From assembly GCF_036182465.1 (NCBI RefSeq), contig NZ_CP108081.1:9052001-9116000 (forward strand): a stretch of 64,000 nt of DNA, read 5' to 3'. Below, piece after piece: positions 1 through 8,356 of the stretch. The stretch comes from Streptomyces sp. NBC_00258 (GTDB taxonomy: Bacteria > Actinomycetota > Actinomycetes > Streptomycetales > Streptomycetaceae). The translations under genes and the position numbers were made by a program. The notes beneath the pieces were generated by a model that did not search any database, had not been told where the DNA came from, and saw only the letters and a program-made list of their open reading frames with translations. Within the stretch, counting starts at the first letter, position 1, and each line of letters starts with the position of its first letter.

Positions 1-473
1 TGCTCATCGACGGCGCAGCGGCGGTCGCGGGCGGCGCGGCCTCCGCCTCCTCCTCGACCTCGTACATCGAGTCGGCGGCGGGAGTCGGCGAGGGCGCGCG
101 CACGGGCTTCGCGAACCTGGTCACCGGCGGGCTCTTCGCCCTCGCCCTGTTCATGACCCCGCTGCTGACCATCGTCCCGCTCCAGGCGGCCGCCCCCGCT
201 CTCGTCGCGGTCGGGTTCCTGATGATGACCCAGGTCAAGCACATCGACTGGGACCGCTACGAGATCGCCATCCCGGCGTTCCTGACGATCGCCGTGATGC
301 CCTTCACCTACTCGATCACCAACGGCATCGGGGCGGGCTTCCTGGCCTACGTCCTGATCAAGACGGTCCTCGGCAAGGCGAAGGAGGTCCACTGGCTCCT
401 GTGGGGAACGTCGGTGCTGTTCCTCATCTACTTCGCCATCGACCCGATCGAACAGATCTTGGGCGTGAAGTAA
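1..473 (+). CDS. NCS2-family purine (guanine/hypoxanthine) permease, C-terminal part
   Basis: The 5' end lies outside the window. The open frame runs from base 3 to TAA at 471-473, about 156 residues. The stretch SYIESAAGVGEGARTGF is the conserved segment of AzgA-like NCS2 permeases, which carry guanine, hypoxanthine or adenine with protons across the cytoplasmic membrane. It is followed by four hydrophobic segments (around LVTGGLFALALF, AAAPALVAVGFLMM, IPAFLTIAVMPFTY and WGTSVLFLIYFA), as expected at the C terminus of the family. It converges with the penicillin-binding protein gene, and a strong hairpin separates them. The substrate cannot be fixed from this fragment. Confidence 0.85.
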   Translation, partial: LIDGAAAVAGGAASASSSTSYIESAAGVGEGARTGFANLVTGGLFALALFMTPLLTIVPLQAAAPALVAVGFLMMTQVKHIDWDRYEIAIPAFLTIAVMPFTYSITNGIGAGFLAYVLIKTVLGKAKEVHWLLWGTSVLFLIYFAIDPIEQILGVK

Positions 474-493
474 CGGTCACCCCTGAAAGACGC

Positions 494-531
494 GCGGTTC
501 CCCGCGACCCTTGCCGGGCCCGGGGAACCGC
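494..531. terminator. Bidirectional hairpin terminator between converging genes
   Basis: GCGGTTCCCC at 494-503 pairs perfectly with GGGGAACCGC at 522-531 around an 18-base loop. CTTTTG follows on the + side. It sits between the stops of the permease (473) and the penicillin-binding protein (605). Confidence 0.6.
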
Positions 532-541
532 AGGCTTTTGA

Positions 542-568
542 GGGGCGCGGGGAACTGCGCGACCAGCC
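542..568 (+). repeat. Dispersed GC-rich intergenic element, copy 1
   Basis: This copy holds the 20-base core GGGGCGCGGGGAACTGCGCG followed by ACCAGCC, directly after the 494-531 hairpin. Other copies lie at 4523, 7592, 18734, 18794, 50545, 59131 and 61840, all outside genes. Confidence 0.7.
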
Positions 569-604
569 CTCACCGGCCGGCAGCCAACCAACCGACCGGA
601 ACCG

Positions 605-2056
605 TCAGTTCTTCAGCGCGGCCTGCATCATCGCCTTGGCGACCGGCGCAGCCAAACCATTACCGCTGACCTCCGACCGAGCCGCATTCGACTGCTCGAC
701 CAGGACGGCCACGGCAACCTCCTTGCCCGAGGAGTCATCCTTCGCGTACGACGTGAACCACGCGTACGGCGTCTTGCTGTTGTTCTCACCGTGCTGCGCC
801 GTACCCGTCTTGCCACCCACCGTCGCCCCGGAGATCTGCGCGTTCGTCCCCGTACCCTCGTCGACGACCGTCTGCATCGCCGACTGCAGCTGCTCGGCCG
901 TGGACGAGCTGACGATCTCCTTCGAGTCCGTCGAGTCGTCGTAGTTCTCCAGCACGTTGCCGTCCGCGTCACTGATCTGCGACACCATGTGCGGCGAGAC
1001 CAGCTTGCCGCCGTTGGCGATGGCGGCCGACACCATGGCCATCTGCAACGGCGTCGCGGTCACGTCGAACTGCCCGATGCCCGTCAGCGCCGTGGACGAC
1101 TTCTCCATGTCCGACGGATACACGCTCTCGTACGCCCGCACGGGCACGTCCTGCGACTTGTCGTTGAAGCCGAACTTCTCGGCCATCGCCTTCAGCTTGT
1201 CCTGGCCCAGGTCGACGGCCATCTTCGCGAAGACGTTGTTGCACGAGTACTGGAGGGCGACACGGATCGTCGCGTTCTCACAGGGCGCGGACTTGCTCTC
1301 GTTCTCCAGGACCCTGGTCGTGCCCGGCAGTGTGTACGGGTTCTCGCTGTCGGTCTTCGTGTCCACCGAGGAGTACAGGCCGTCCTCCAGCGCGGCGGCC
1401 GCGACGACCAGCTTGAACGTCGAACCCGGCGGCAGCGGCTGGCGCATCGCCCGGTTCGTCATCGGCTTCTCCGAGTCCTTCGTCAGCTTCGTCCAGGCGT
1501 CGGAGTCGCCGGCACTGAGCGCCGAGGGGTCGTACGACGGGGTGGACACGACGCCGAGGATCTTGCCGGTCTTCGGGTCGATCGCGACGGCCGCGCCCTT
1601 CTTGTCACCGAGCGCCTCGTACGCCGCCTTCTGCACGTCCGGGTCGATCGTCGTGACCACGTCACCCGGGTCGGCGCGCTTGCCCGTGATCGTGTCGAGG
1701 GGGTCCTTCAGACGGGTGTCCGTGCCGTCGAGCAGATCCTTGTAGATGCCCTCCAGCTGCGTCGCCCCGAACACCTGCGAGCTGTAGCCCGTGACCGCCG
1801 CGTAGAGGCTGCCGTCGGTGTACGTGCGCTTGTACTTGAGGTCGCCGCCCTTCGTCTGCGCGGAACCGGTGATCGCGTTGCCGGCCACGATGATGTTCCC
1901 GAGCGGGTACGCGTACTGCTCGATCGCGTTCCGTCGGTTGTCCTTGCTGTCCGCGAGCGCCTGGCCTTCGTAGAACTGCACCCAGGTCGCCCGGACAAGC
2001 AGGGCGAGGACGAGCAGCAGGGTGAAGACGGAGGCGCGCCTGATCGTTTTGTTCAT
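605..2056 (-). CDS. Penicillin-binding protein (class B-like transpeptidase)
   Basis: 483-residue peptidoglycan D,D-transpeptidase. An N-terminal anchor (residues 8-22, FTLLLVLALLVRATW) places the catalytic part outside the membrane. The active-site motifs are complete: STFK at 212-215 (nucleophile Ser212), SCN at 271-273 and KTG at 416-418. The N-terminal dimerisation-type domain is short (about 25-130), as in actinobacterial PbpA-like proteins of about 490 residues, so this is not FtsI. The gene is followed by a terminator and is not clearly in an operon with the two-component genes at higher coordinates. The ATG has no strong Shine-Dalgarno sequence. A role in cell-wall assembly is certain, but the morphological stage cannot be read from sequence. 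Confidence 0.92.
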   Translation of the reverse strand: MNKTIRRASVFTLLLVLALLVRATWVQFYEGQALADSKDNRRNAIEQYAYPLGNIIVAGNAITGSAQTKGGDLKYKRTYTDGSLYAAVTGYSSQVFGATQLEGIYKDLLDGTDTRLKDPLDTITGKRADPGDVVTTIDPDVQKAAYEALGDKKGAAVAIDPKTGKILGVVSTPSYDPSALSAGDSDAWTKLTKDSEKPMTNRAMRQPLPPGSTFKLVVAAAALEDGLYSSVDTKTDSENPYTLPGTTRVLENESKSAPCENATIRVALQYSCNNVFAKMAVDLGQDKLKAMAEKFGFNDKSQDVPVRAYESVYPSDMEKSSTALTGIGQFDVTATPLQMAMVSAAIANGGKLVSPHMVSQISDADGNVLENYDDSTDSKEIVSSSTAEQLQSAMQTVVDEGTGTNAQISGATVGGKTGTAQHGENNSKTPYAWFTSYAKDDSSGKEVAVAVLVEQSNAARSEVSGNGLAAPVAKAMMQAALKN

Positions 2057-2164
2057 CCCGCTTGGAGGACGACCGGGACGCGCCCGATCGTTCCCGCCCG
2101 CCCGGATTTCTCATGTGCCGTTCATCAAACCGGGCCCCTCGGCCGCGCCCCTCAGCCGTCGCCC

Positions 2165-2821
2165 TCACGAGGCCGTGTCCTTCATGAAGCCCGCCTCGTA
2201 CGCCGCGATCACCGCCTGTGTACGGTCCCGGGTCGCCGTCTTCGCCAGGACGGCCGCCACATGGGTCTTCACCGTCGCGGGCCCGACACCGATGCGGTCG
2301 GCGATCTCGGCGTTGGTGAGCCCGGCGGCCATCAGCCGCAGGACCTCGCTCTCCCGGCCGGTGAGCCTCGCCACCCAGGCCGGCGGTGCGGCCTTCGCCC
2401 GGCCGTACTCGGTGGCGAGCGCACGCACCGCCGCGGGGAACAGCAGGCTGTCGCTGTGCGCGACCAGCCGAACCGCCTGGACCAGCGAGTCGGCGTCGGT
2501 CCGCTTGAGGAGGAAACCGGACGCTCCGGCGCGCAGCGCCTCGTACACGTACGCGTCGTTCTCGAAGGTGGTCACCACGACGACGCGTGGGGGATCGGGG
2601 AGCGTCGCCAGGATCTGCTCGGTGGCGCGGATGCCGTCGATCTCGGGCATACGGACGTCCATGAGGACGACGTCCGGCGTCAGCCCGCGGACGACGGACA
2701 CGGCTTCGGCACCCGTGGCCGCCTCGCCGACGACCTCCAGATCTGGCTCGGCCGTCAGGATCGCGCGCAGCGCGGTGCGCACCATGCGCTCGTCGTCGGC
2801 GAGGACGATCCGGATGGTCAT
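2165..2821 (-). CDS. NarL/LuxR-type response regulator
   Basis: 218 residues from the ATG at 2821, which overlaps the kinase stop as ATGA. A longer upstream frame exists, but MTIRIVLADDERMVR is the natural receiver start. In the receiver domain Asp55 (LMDVRMPEIDG) is the predicted phosphate acceptor, the acidic pair is Asp9/Asp10, and the Lys sits in FLLKRTDA. A C-terminal LuxR-type helix-turn-helix follows (LTGRESEVLRLMAAGL, then NAEIADRIGVGPATVKTHV). It is phosphorylated by the adjacent histidine kinase and acts as a DNA-binding regulator. Targets are unknown. Confidence 0.95.
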   Translation of the reverse strand: MTIRIVLADDERMVRTALRAILTAEPDLEVVGEAATGAEAVSVVRGLTPDVVLMDVRMPEIDGIRATEQILATLPDPPRVVVVTTFENDAYVYEALRAGASGFLLKRTDADSLVQAVRLVAHSDSLLFPAAVRALATEYGRAKAAPPAWVARLTGRESEVLRLMAAGLTNAEIADRIGVGPATVKTHVAAVLAKTATRDRTQAVIAAYEAGFMKDTAS

Positions 2822-4107
2822 ACGGGTCCTTCCAGAGGGAGTCGTACGTGCAGGCGCCACACCCCGTCCACCGGCCCGGACTCCGCGGTGCCGCCCAGGA
2901 GCCGGGCCCGGTCGGCGATCCCGCGCAGCCCGTGGCCGCCGCCGGGACGGGGGACCACTGCCGTCGGCGCGGGATTCTCGGCGGTGATGGCCAGCTCCTT
3001 GCCGTCGAGGACCACCCTGATCCGGAGCGTCACGGACGTCCCGGGTCCGGCGTGCTTGAGGGCGTTGCTCAGCGCCTCCTGCACGATGCGGTACGCCTCG
3101 CGGGAGACGAGCGGGGGCAGCGCCTCGGGGTCCGCCTCCATGGCGACGGCCACGCCGAGGCCGCCCGCACGGGTGCGGCGGAGCAGACCGTCGAGGTCAG
3201 CGGCGAGCGTGGGCGAGGGAGCGGGCGTGGAGGCCGAGCCGGGGACGCCCGGCGCGCCGCCGGGGGAGTCGGCATCGCGCAACACGCCCAGTACGGCGTC
3301 GAGTTCGCCCACCGTGCGCCGGGTGGTGTCCTCGATCGCGGCCAGCGCCTCGCGCACGAACTCCGGGTCGCTGTCCAGGACCCGGCGGGCCGCGCTCGCC
3401 TGGAGCGTGACGGCGCTCAGCGCGTGGCCGACGGAGTCGTGCAGCTCGCGGGCCAGCCGGTTGCGCACGGCGAGGTCGGCGGCGTGGGCCTCGGCGGCGG
3501 CGAGCCGGTCCTCGGGGGTGGGCCCGAGCAGATCCGGCGCCCAGCGGGCCAGCAGCGCGCCCGCGCCCGCCGCGGAGCCGGCGAGGGCCGCCAGCATCGC
3601 CGCACCCGCGACCGGGGAGAGCGCCAACGCCCAGGTGTGGTCGAAGATTTCGGGCAGATCGAGCCGGGAGTCGCGCAGCGCCACGAAGAGCGGCAGCACG
3701 ATCAGCACCACCGCGAAGGGCGGCGTCGCGAGGGACATTCCGGCGATCACTCCGCCGAACCCCAGGTGCAGCGTGAACCACACCGCCGTACGTCCCTTCG
3801 CCTGGCGGGTGCGCGCGGGCCCGTCGGCGAGGCGGTCGCCGTCGACCCCGCACAGGGCCCGGACCACGGCCACCGACATCGGCCGGGTCAGCGGGAACAG
3901 CCCGGTGATCGCGGCGAGCGGCAGCCCGGCACCGAAGGCGAAAAGCTGGTGGGGCAGCGAGCTGAACAGGTTCTCGGAGTTCGTGAACGGGCCGACGATC
4001 AGCTCGCCGACGAAGACGTACGGCATGGCGAGCGCGCCGCCGAGGATCAGATGGATCCACCGGCGACGCGTCCGCCTCCCGAACAGGGTCCGGGCGAGTG
4101 CGGTCAC
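2818..4107 (-). CDS. Membrane sensor histidine kinase (HisKA_3 type)
   Basis: 429 residues from a GTG at 4107. The frame stays open further upstream, but that part reads as non-membrane, Arg/Pro-rich noise. Four or five hydrophobic segments occupy roughly the first 190 residues and form the sensor. The dimerisation/phosphoacceptor motif is RELHDSVGHALS. The ATPase domain carries the N-box RIVQEALSNALKHA and the G-box GHGLRGIADRARLLGG. It partners the overlapping response regulator (ATGA at 2818-2821). Its GTG overlaps the stop of a small broken membrane-protein frame (GTGA at 4104-4107), suggesting the kinase was once translationally coupled to that gene. The signal sensed is unknown. Confidence 0.92.
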   Translation of the reverse strand: MTALARTLFGRRTRRRWIHLILGGALAMPYVFVGELIVGPFTNSENLFSSLPHQLFAFGAGLPLAAITGLFPLTRPMSVAVVRALCGVDGDRLADGPARTRQAKGRTAVWFTLHLGFGGVIAGMSLATPPFAVVLIVLPLFVALRDSRLDLPEIFDHTWALALSPVAGAAMLAALAGSAAGAGALLARWAPDLLGPTPEDRLAAAEAHAADLAVRNRLARELHDSVGHALSAVTLQASAARRVLDSDPEFVREALAAIEDTTRRTVGELDAVLGVLRDADSPGGAPGVPGSASTPAPSPTLAADLDGLLRRTRAGGLGVAVAMEADPEALPPLVSREAYRIVQEALSNALKHAGPGTSVTLRIRVVLDGKELAITAENPAPTAVVPRPGGGHGLRGIADRARLLGGTAESGPVDGVWRLHVRLPLEGPV

Positions 4108-4399
4108 GTCGACCGCTTCGCCAGGACGGAGGCACCGACGCCCGCCACGAGGGTGCCGACGATCATCTGACCAGCGTAGGTGAGGTTCATCAGCGTCGTC
4201 GGCCGCCCGGCGAAATCCCGAGCCGACTCCCGCCCAGCCAGGTGGCTTTGAGCGCGATGTACGGCAGGCAGGCCACGACGGCGACGGCGCACAGCACCCG
4301 CCGGACACGACTCGGGCCGAGGGGCGCCGGGGAGGCGGGCGCGGAAGCGGATGAGCCGGGACGGGAGGAGCCGGAACCGGAGGAGAGCATCTGCGTCAT
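4104..4399 (-). pseudogene. Frameshifted or truncated small membrane protein upstream of the kinase
   Basis: Two frames together look like one small membrane protein. Frame 1 starts at ATG 4399 (MTQMLSSGSGSSRPG), has a hydrophobic helix (RRVLCAVAVVACLPYIALKA) and stops at about 4190 after LGGSRLGISPGGRRR. Frame 2 then supplies a second hydrophobic stretch (LMNLTYAGQMIVGTLVAGVG, ending VLAKRST) and stops at 4104, overlapping the kinase GTG. No single frame contains both, so I infer a frameshift or deletion near 4190-4225. A sequencing error, or two tiny independent proteins (69 and 28 residues), would also fit. Confidence 0.4.
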
Positions 4400-4522
4400 G
4401 CCACCCACGCTCCCGCCCCACCCCACCGGACCACGTCCTGCGCAACGACGATCCATCTCCGCCGCACGGGGGAGGGTCCTGCCCGCTCAGGCAGGCGGGG
4501 CCGCAGGGATCCCGCCCCTTGA

Positions 4523-4544
4523 GGGGCGCGGGGAACTGCGCGAC
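4523..4544 (+). repeat. Dispersed GC-rich intergenic element, copy 2
   Basis: This copy has the core GGGGCGCGGGGAACTGCGCG and then AC. It lies between the stop of the GNAT gene (4617) and the broken membrane gene. Confidence 0.7.
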
Positions 4545-4616
4545 CCGCCGCACACAACCCGCACCCGGCAACGACCCGCAGCCCCATCGGCGCCCCACCG
4601 GCACCCCGGAGGGGCT

Positions 4617-5099
4617 TCACCCCTCCAGCGTCAGCACAACCTCGTCGATCTCCTCGCCCCGCGCATTCGCGAAACCCCTGTCCCGCCCGGAGACGCGAAA
4701 CCCGCACTTCTCCAGCACCCGCAACGACCCCGCGTTGTCCGCCGCCGCCCGAGCGAACAACGGACGCTCGGGCACGGCATCGAGCAGCGCCCGCAACGCG
4801 CCCGTGGCGATCCCCCGCCCCCAGTACGCCCGGTCGATCCAGTACGTGACTTCGCGCTCGTCCGGCGGGCCGTACACCGCCGCGTTGCCGACCACGTCAC
4901 CGTCCACGAGGACCGTACGGTTGACGACGTCGGACAGGCTGCGGATCCGCTTCCAGTGGGCGTCGAAGGCGTCCCGGTCCGTCGGGTCCTTCGCGGTGAA
5001 CGCGGCCATCCGCACCGACTCGGGATCCATCATCTGCCGGAAGAACACCGGCAGATCGCTGTCGTGGATCGCACGGAGCACGACCTTCACTTCGGACAT
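4617..5099 (-). CDS. GNAT-family N-acetyltransferase (RimJ/RimL-like)
   Basis: 160 residues with a single GNAT domain. Acetyl-CoA-binding motif A is visible as YWIDRAYWGRGIATGALRAL, and motif B as NAGSLRVLEKCGF. The early IHDSDLPVFFRQMMDPESVRM is typical of the RimJ/RimL-like subgroup that acetylates amino termini or small amines. The substrate is not predictable. It is encoded one base downstream of the IclR regulator on the same strand, so the two may be cotranscribed. Confidence 0.85.
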   Translation of the reverse strand: MSEVKVVLRAIHDSDLPVFFRQMMDPESVRMAAFTAKDPTDRDAFDAHWKRIRSLSDVVNRTVLVDGDVVGNAAVYGPPDEREVTYWIDRAYWGRGIATGALRALLDAVPERPLFARAAADNAGSLRVLEKCGFRVSGRDRGFANARGEEIDEVVLTLEG

Positions 5100-5100
5100 G

Positions 5101-5874
5101 TCAGAGCCTCCGGGTGGCGAGTGTCAGTCGGTCGCGCGCGTCGAACAGAGCGTCCTTCACCATCTGCTCGTGAGCGGGCGTCAGCCGCGCCACCGGCACC
5201 GAGCAGCTGATCGCGTCCCGGGCGGGCGTCCGGTAGGGGATCGCGACGCCGAAGCAGCGCAGCCCGAGCGTGTTCTCCTCGCGGTCCACCGCGAACCCCT
5301 GCTCCCGCACCTGGTGCAGCTCCTCGATGAGCTTCTCCCGGTCGGTGATCGTGTGCTCGGTCAGCGCGGGGAGCGTCTCCGGGAGCAGCTTCCGTACCTG
5401 CTCGTCGGTGTGCGTGGCGAGGAGCGCCTTGCCGAGCGAGGTGGAGTGCGCCGGCAGCCGGCGGCCCACGCGCGTGAAGGGGCGGAGGTAGTGCTGGGAC
5501 TGGCGGGTCGCGAGGTACACGACGTTCGTGCCGTCGAGGCGCGCCAGGTGGATCGTCTCCGTCGTGTCGTCGGAGAGCCGGTCCAGCGTCGGCCGCGCGG
5601 CCGCCACGACCTCGTCGCCGTCGATGTACGACGTACCGACGAGCAGCGCCCGTACGCCGATGCCGTACCGCGTGCCCGTGGCGTCCGTCTCGACCCAGCC
5701 GAGCTCGACAAGCGTGCGCAGCAGCATGTAGAGACTGGACTTGGGGTACCCGACTGCCTCCTGCACGGCGGCCAGGGAGTGCATGCCCGGGCGTCCGGCG
5801 AAGTACTCGAGCAATTCAACCGTCCGCACCGCGGACTTGACCTGTGCCCCGCCGCCCGTCTCGACTGCCGACAT
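5101..5874 (-). CDS. IclR-family transcriptional regulator
   Basis: 257 residues. The N-terminal winged helix-turn-helix covers about residues 12-75 (VKSAVRTVELLEYFAGRPG, AVGYPKSSLYMLLRTL). The C-terminal effector domain includes LPAHSTSLGKALLA and REQGFAVDREENTLGLRC, both family signatures. It is divergent from the aldehyde dehydrogenase gene, and the 130-bp gap holds a clear inverted repeat at 5936-5953. I infer local control of the dehydrogenase, probably with a sugar-acid-derived effector, by analogy with IclR regulators of KdgR type. Confidence 0.92.
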   Translation of the reverse strand: MSAVETGGGAQVKSAVRTVELLEYFAGRPGMHSLAAVQEAVGYPKSSLYMLLRTLVELGWVETDATGTRYGIGVRALLVGTSYIDGDEVVAAARPTLDRLSDDTTETIHLARLDGTNVVYLATRQSQHYLRPFTRVGRRLPAHSTSLGKALLATHTDEQVRKLLPETLPALTEHTITDREKLIEELHQVREQGFAVDREENTLGLRCFGVAIPYRTPARDAISCSVPVARLTPAHEQMVKDALFDARDRLTLATRRL

Positions 5875-5935
5875 CGCCTTGACCCCCTAGTTGGCCGGGA
5901 AATAGTCTCCACAGCATATTCACCACCAGAGACAG

Positions 5936-5953
5936 CGTTCAGCATATCGAACG
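5936..5953. promoter_or_regulatory. Inverted repeat, probable IclR operator
   Basis: CGTTC at 5936-5940 and GAACG at 5949-5953 flank AGCATATC. The symmetry extends outward imperfectly, with CACCAG to the left and CTGGTG to the right. A second CAGCATAT lies at about 5912. It sits between the divergent regulator and dehydrogenase genes, 52 bases before the dehydrogenase start. Confidence 0.5.
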
Positions 5954-6004
5954 TCGCTGGTGAGTGGCACACGTACTGCGGCATTACATCTGGAGGGACC
6001 CGCG

Positions 6005-7534
6005 GTGGCAGCAGCACCAGTCTGGAGTGTCGACCCCCGAACCGGGAAGCAGCGCGAGCAGGTTGCGGTGGAAGCCACAGCCCAGGAGGTGGACGCGGCC
6101 GTCCGCGCGGCCCACGCCGCCCGGGGAGCACTCGCCGACCGCACCGTCCGCGCGGCCTTCCTGCGCTCCGCGGCCGACCAGCTCGAAAGCGCCAAGGACC
6201 ACCTGGTCGAAGCCGCGGACGCGGAGACCGCGCTCGGCCCGGTCCGGCTCACCGGCGAGCTCGCCCGCACCTGCTACCAGCTGCGGGCCTTCGCGGACAT
6301 CGTCGACGAGGGCGAGTTCCTCGGGGTCGTGATCAACCACCCCGACGACACCGCGACCCCGCCGATCCCGGACCTGCGCCGATACAAGGTCCCGCTGGGC
6401 GTCGTCGCCGTCTACTCGGCCTCGAACTTCCCCTTCGCCTTCTCCGTGCCCGGCGGCGACACCGCGAGCGCGCTCGCCGCGGGCTGCCCGGTCGTCGTCA
6501 AGGCACACCCCGACCACCCGGGCCTGTCCGAGCTGGTCGCGTCCGTCCTGCGCCGGGCCGCCGCCCAGCACGACATCCCGGACGGTGTCCTCGGTCTGGT
6601 GCACGGCTTCGACGCGGGTGTCGAGCTGGTCAAGCACCCGCTGGTCACGGCCGCCGGATTCACCGGTTCGGTACGCGGTGGACGTGCCCTCTTCGACGCG
6701 GCGGCCGCCAGGCCCGCGCCGATCCCCTTCCACGGCGAGCTGGGTTCCCTGAACCCCGTCGTCATCACCGAGGCCGCGGCCGCCGAGCGCGCCGAGGCGA
6801 TCGGTACGGGGCTGGCGGGCTCCATGACGCTGGGTGTCGGCCAGTTCTGCGTGAAGCCCGGGCTGGTGCTGGCGCCGTCCGGCGCGTCCGGTGACCGCCT
6901 GGTCAAGTCGCTCACCGACGCGGTGAGCGACACGGACGCGGGCGTTCTCCTGGACCACCGCATGCGTGACAACTTCGTCGCGGGGGTCGCCGAGCGGGCC
7001 GAACTCGCCGACGTGGACGCCCCGGTGACCCCGGGCGCGGGCAGTGAGCACACGGTGAGCCCCGGCTTCCTGACGGTTCCGGCCGAGCGGCTCGCGAGCG
7101 AGGGGGAGTACGACCTGCTCCTCGAGGAGTGCTTCGGGCCGGTCACCGTCGTCGCGCGCTACGAGGACGAGGCCGAGGCCAACGCGGTGCTCGCCCGGCT
7201 GCCCGGCAACCTCACCGCTACCGTCCACCTCTCCACGGAGGAGACCGCCGGCGAGGGACGCGGTGCGGAGATCCTCGCCGAGCTGACGCCGCTCGCGGGG
7301 CGCGTCCTGGTCAACGCGTGGCCGACAGGCGTCGCGGTCGCGCCCGCCCAGCACCATGGGGGGCCGTACCCGGCGACCACGTCCACGTCCACGTCGGTCG
7401 GCGGTACGGCGATCGAGCGGTGGCTGCGGCCGGTCGCGTACCAGAACACGCCGGAGGCGCTGCTGCCGGCGGAGCTCCGTGACGACAACCCGTTGGGGCT
7501 GCCGCGGCGGTACGACGGGCGTCTGCAGCGGTAG
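6005..7534 (+). CDS. NADP-type aldehyde dehydrogenase (alpha-ketoglutarate semialdehyde dehydrogenase-like)
   Basis: 509 residues from the GTG at 6005, chosen because GGAGGG at 5992-5997 is correctly spaced. Another GTG at 5960 lacks a ribosome site. Catalytic Cys282 lies in GVGQFCVKPG and general-base Glu245 in HGELGSLNPV. ALGPVRLTGELARTCYQLR and the C terminus ELRDDNPLGLPRRYDG are typical of the 2,5-dioxovalerate/ketoglutarate semialdehyde dehydrogenase branch, which oxidises the last aldehyde of sugar-acid or hydroxyproline breakdown to 2-oxoglutarate. Divergence from an IclR regulator fits catabolic control. No upstream pathway genes lie nearby, so the substrate is inferred. Confidence 0.88.
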   Translation: MAAAPVWSVDPRTGKQREQVAVEATAQEVDAAVRAAHAARGALADRTVRAAFLRSAADQLESAKDHLVEAADAETALGPVRLTGELARTCYQLRAFADIVDEGEFLGVVINHPDDTATPPIPDLRRYKVPLGVVAVYSASNFPFAFSVPGGDTASALAAGCPVVVKAHPDHPGLSELVASVLRRAAAQHDIPDGVLGLVHGFDAGVELVKHPLVTAAGFTGSVRGGRALFDAAAARPAPIPFHGELGSLNPVVITEAAAAERAEAIGTGLAGSMTLGVGQFCVKPGLVLAPSGASGDRLVKSLTDAVSDTDAGVLLDHRMRDNFVAGVAERAELADVDAPVTPGAGSEHTVSPGFLTVPAERLASEGEYDLLLEECFGPVTVVARYEDEAEANAVLARLPGNLTATVHLSTEETAGEGRGAEILAELTPLAGRVLVNAWPTGVAVAPAQHHGGPYPATTSTSTSVGGTAIERWLRPVAYQNTPEALLPAELRDDNPLGLPRRYDGRLQR

Positions 7535-7591
7535 CGCTCCGCGGGGTGCGCCGTCGGGCCCGTGGCCGTTCCGCGGCTGCGGGCCCGCTGT

Positions 7592-7617
7592 GGCTGATCG
7601 CGCAGTTCCCCGTGCCC
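7592..7617 (-). repeat. Dispersed GC-rich intergenic element, copy 3 (inverted)
   Basis: Variant copy in reverse orientation (GGCTGATCGCGCAGTTCCCC, then GTGCCC), 58 bases after the dehydrogenase stop. It may serve as part of a terminator. Confidence 0.6.
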
Positions 7618-7707
7618 GTTGAGGGGCGCCCCCTGCGGCGCAGCCGTGCGGTGATACGGCCCCGCGCCCCTTTCTGGGCGTGGGGGTGGACCTGACAGAC
7701 TCGGGGG

Positions 7708-8316
7708 ATGGACTTGGAACTTCCCGAACTTCCCTTTTCTCTCCGGACGTACGGGCCCGACGGGCACTGGTCGTACGAGGACGGGGTGCTCACCGGGTGG
7801 GCGGGGGCGCGGCAGGACCGGTTCGTGCCGCCGACCGACGAGGGGCTGGACCCCGCGTCCGACGCCCCCCGGCTGCTCGGGTCGCCGGAGGGGGACTTCC
7901 AGCTCATCGCCCGGGTCACGGTCGGTTTCGCCGGGGCCTTCGACGCGGGCGTGCTGTACGTACACGTGGGTGAGCGGGCCTGGGCCAAGCTCTGCCTGGA
8001 GAACTCGCCGGACGTGCCCACCGTCTGCACGGTCGTCACCCGGGGCCACTCCGACGACGCCAACTCCTTCGCGGTGGACGGCAGTTCGGTGTGGCTGAGG
8101 ATCAGCCGCACAGGCCGCGCCTTCGCCTTCCACGCGTCGAGGGACGGCAAGCGCTGGACCTTCGTCCGCCTCTTCACCCTGGCCGACGAGAAGGAGACCG
8201 GCGCCGCCCTGATCGGCTTCATGACCCAGTCCCCGATGGGCGAGGGCTGCGTGGTCACCTACGACCACATCGAATACCGCCCGGACTGGCCGGCGGACCT
8301 GAGAGACGGCACCTGA
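7708..8316 (+). CDS. DUF1349 (concanavalin-like) domain protein
   Basis: 202 residues spanning one DUF1349 domain, a beta-sandwich related to lectin/glucanase folds. Supporting stretches are LIARVTVGFAGAFDAGVLYVH, WAKLCLENSPD, SVWLRISRTGRAFAFHASRDGKRW and the ending GCVVTYDHIEYRP. There is no signal peptide, so it is probably cytoplasmic. It follows the aldehyde dehydrogenase on the same strand after 173 bases that include a dispersed element, so cotranscription is doubtful. The biochemical role is not established for the family. Confidence 0.8.
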   Translation: MDLELPELPFSLRTYGPDGHWSYEDGVLTGWAGARQDRFVPPTDEGLDPASDAPRLLGSPEGDFQLIARVTVGFAGAFDAGVLYVHVGERAWAKLCLENSPDVPTVCTVVTRGHSDDANSFAVDGSSVWLRISRTGRAFAFHASRDGKRWTFVRLFTLADEKETGAALIGFMTQSPMGEGCVVTYDHIEYRPDWPADLRDGT

Positions 8317-8356
8317 GCCTCGGCCGGCGGGGTCGTAACGGCGGACGCCCGGTGCC

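Noticed and set aside
791..4183. A 1130-codon open frame on the plus strand
   Set aside because: It is antisense to the penicillin-binding protein, response regulator and kinase genes, and its translation is Arg/Pro/Gly-rich with no domain, which is the usual shadow of GC-rich coding DNA.
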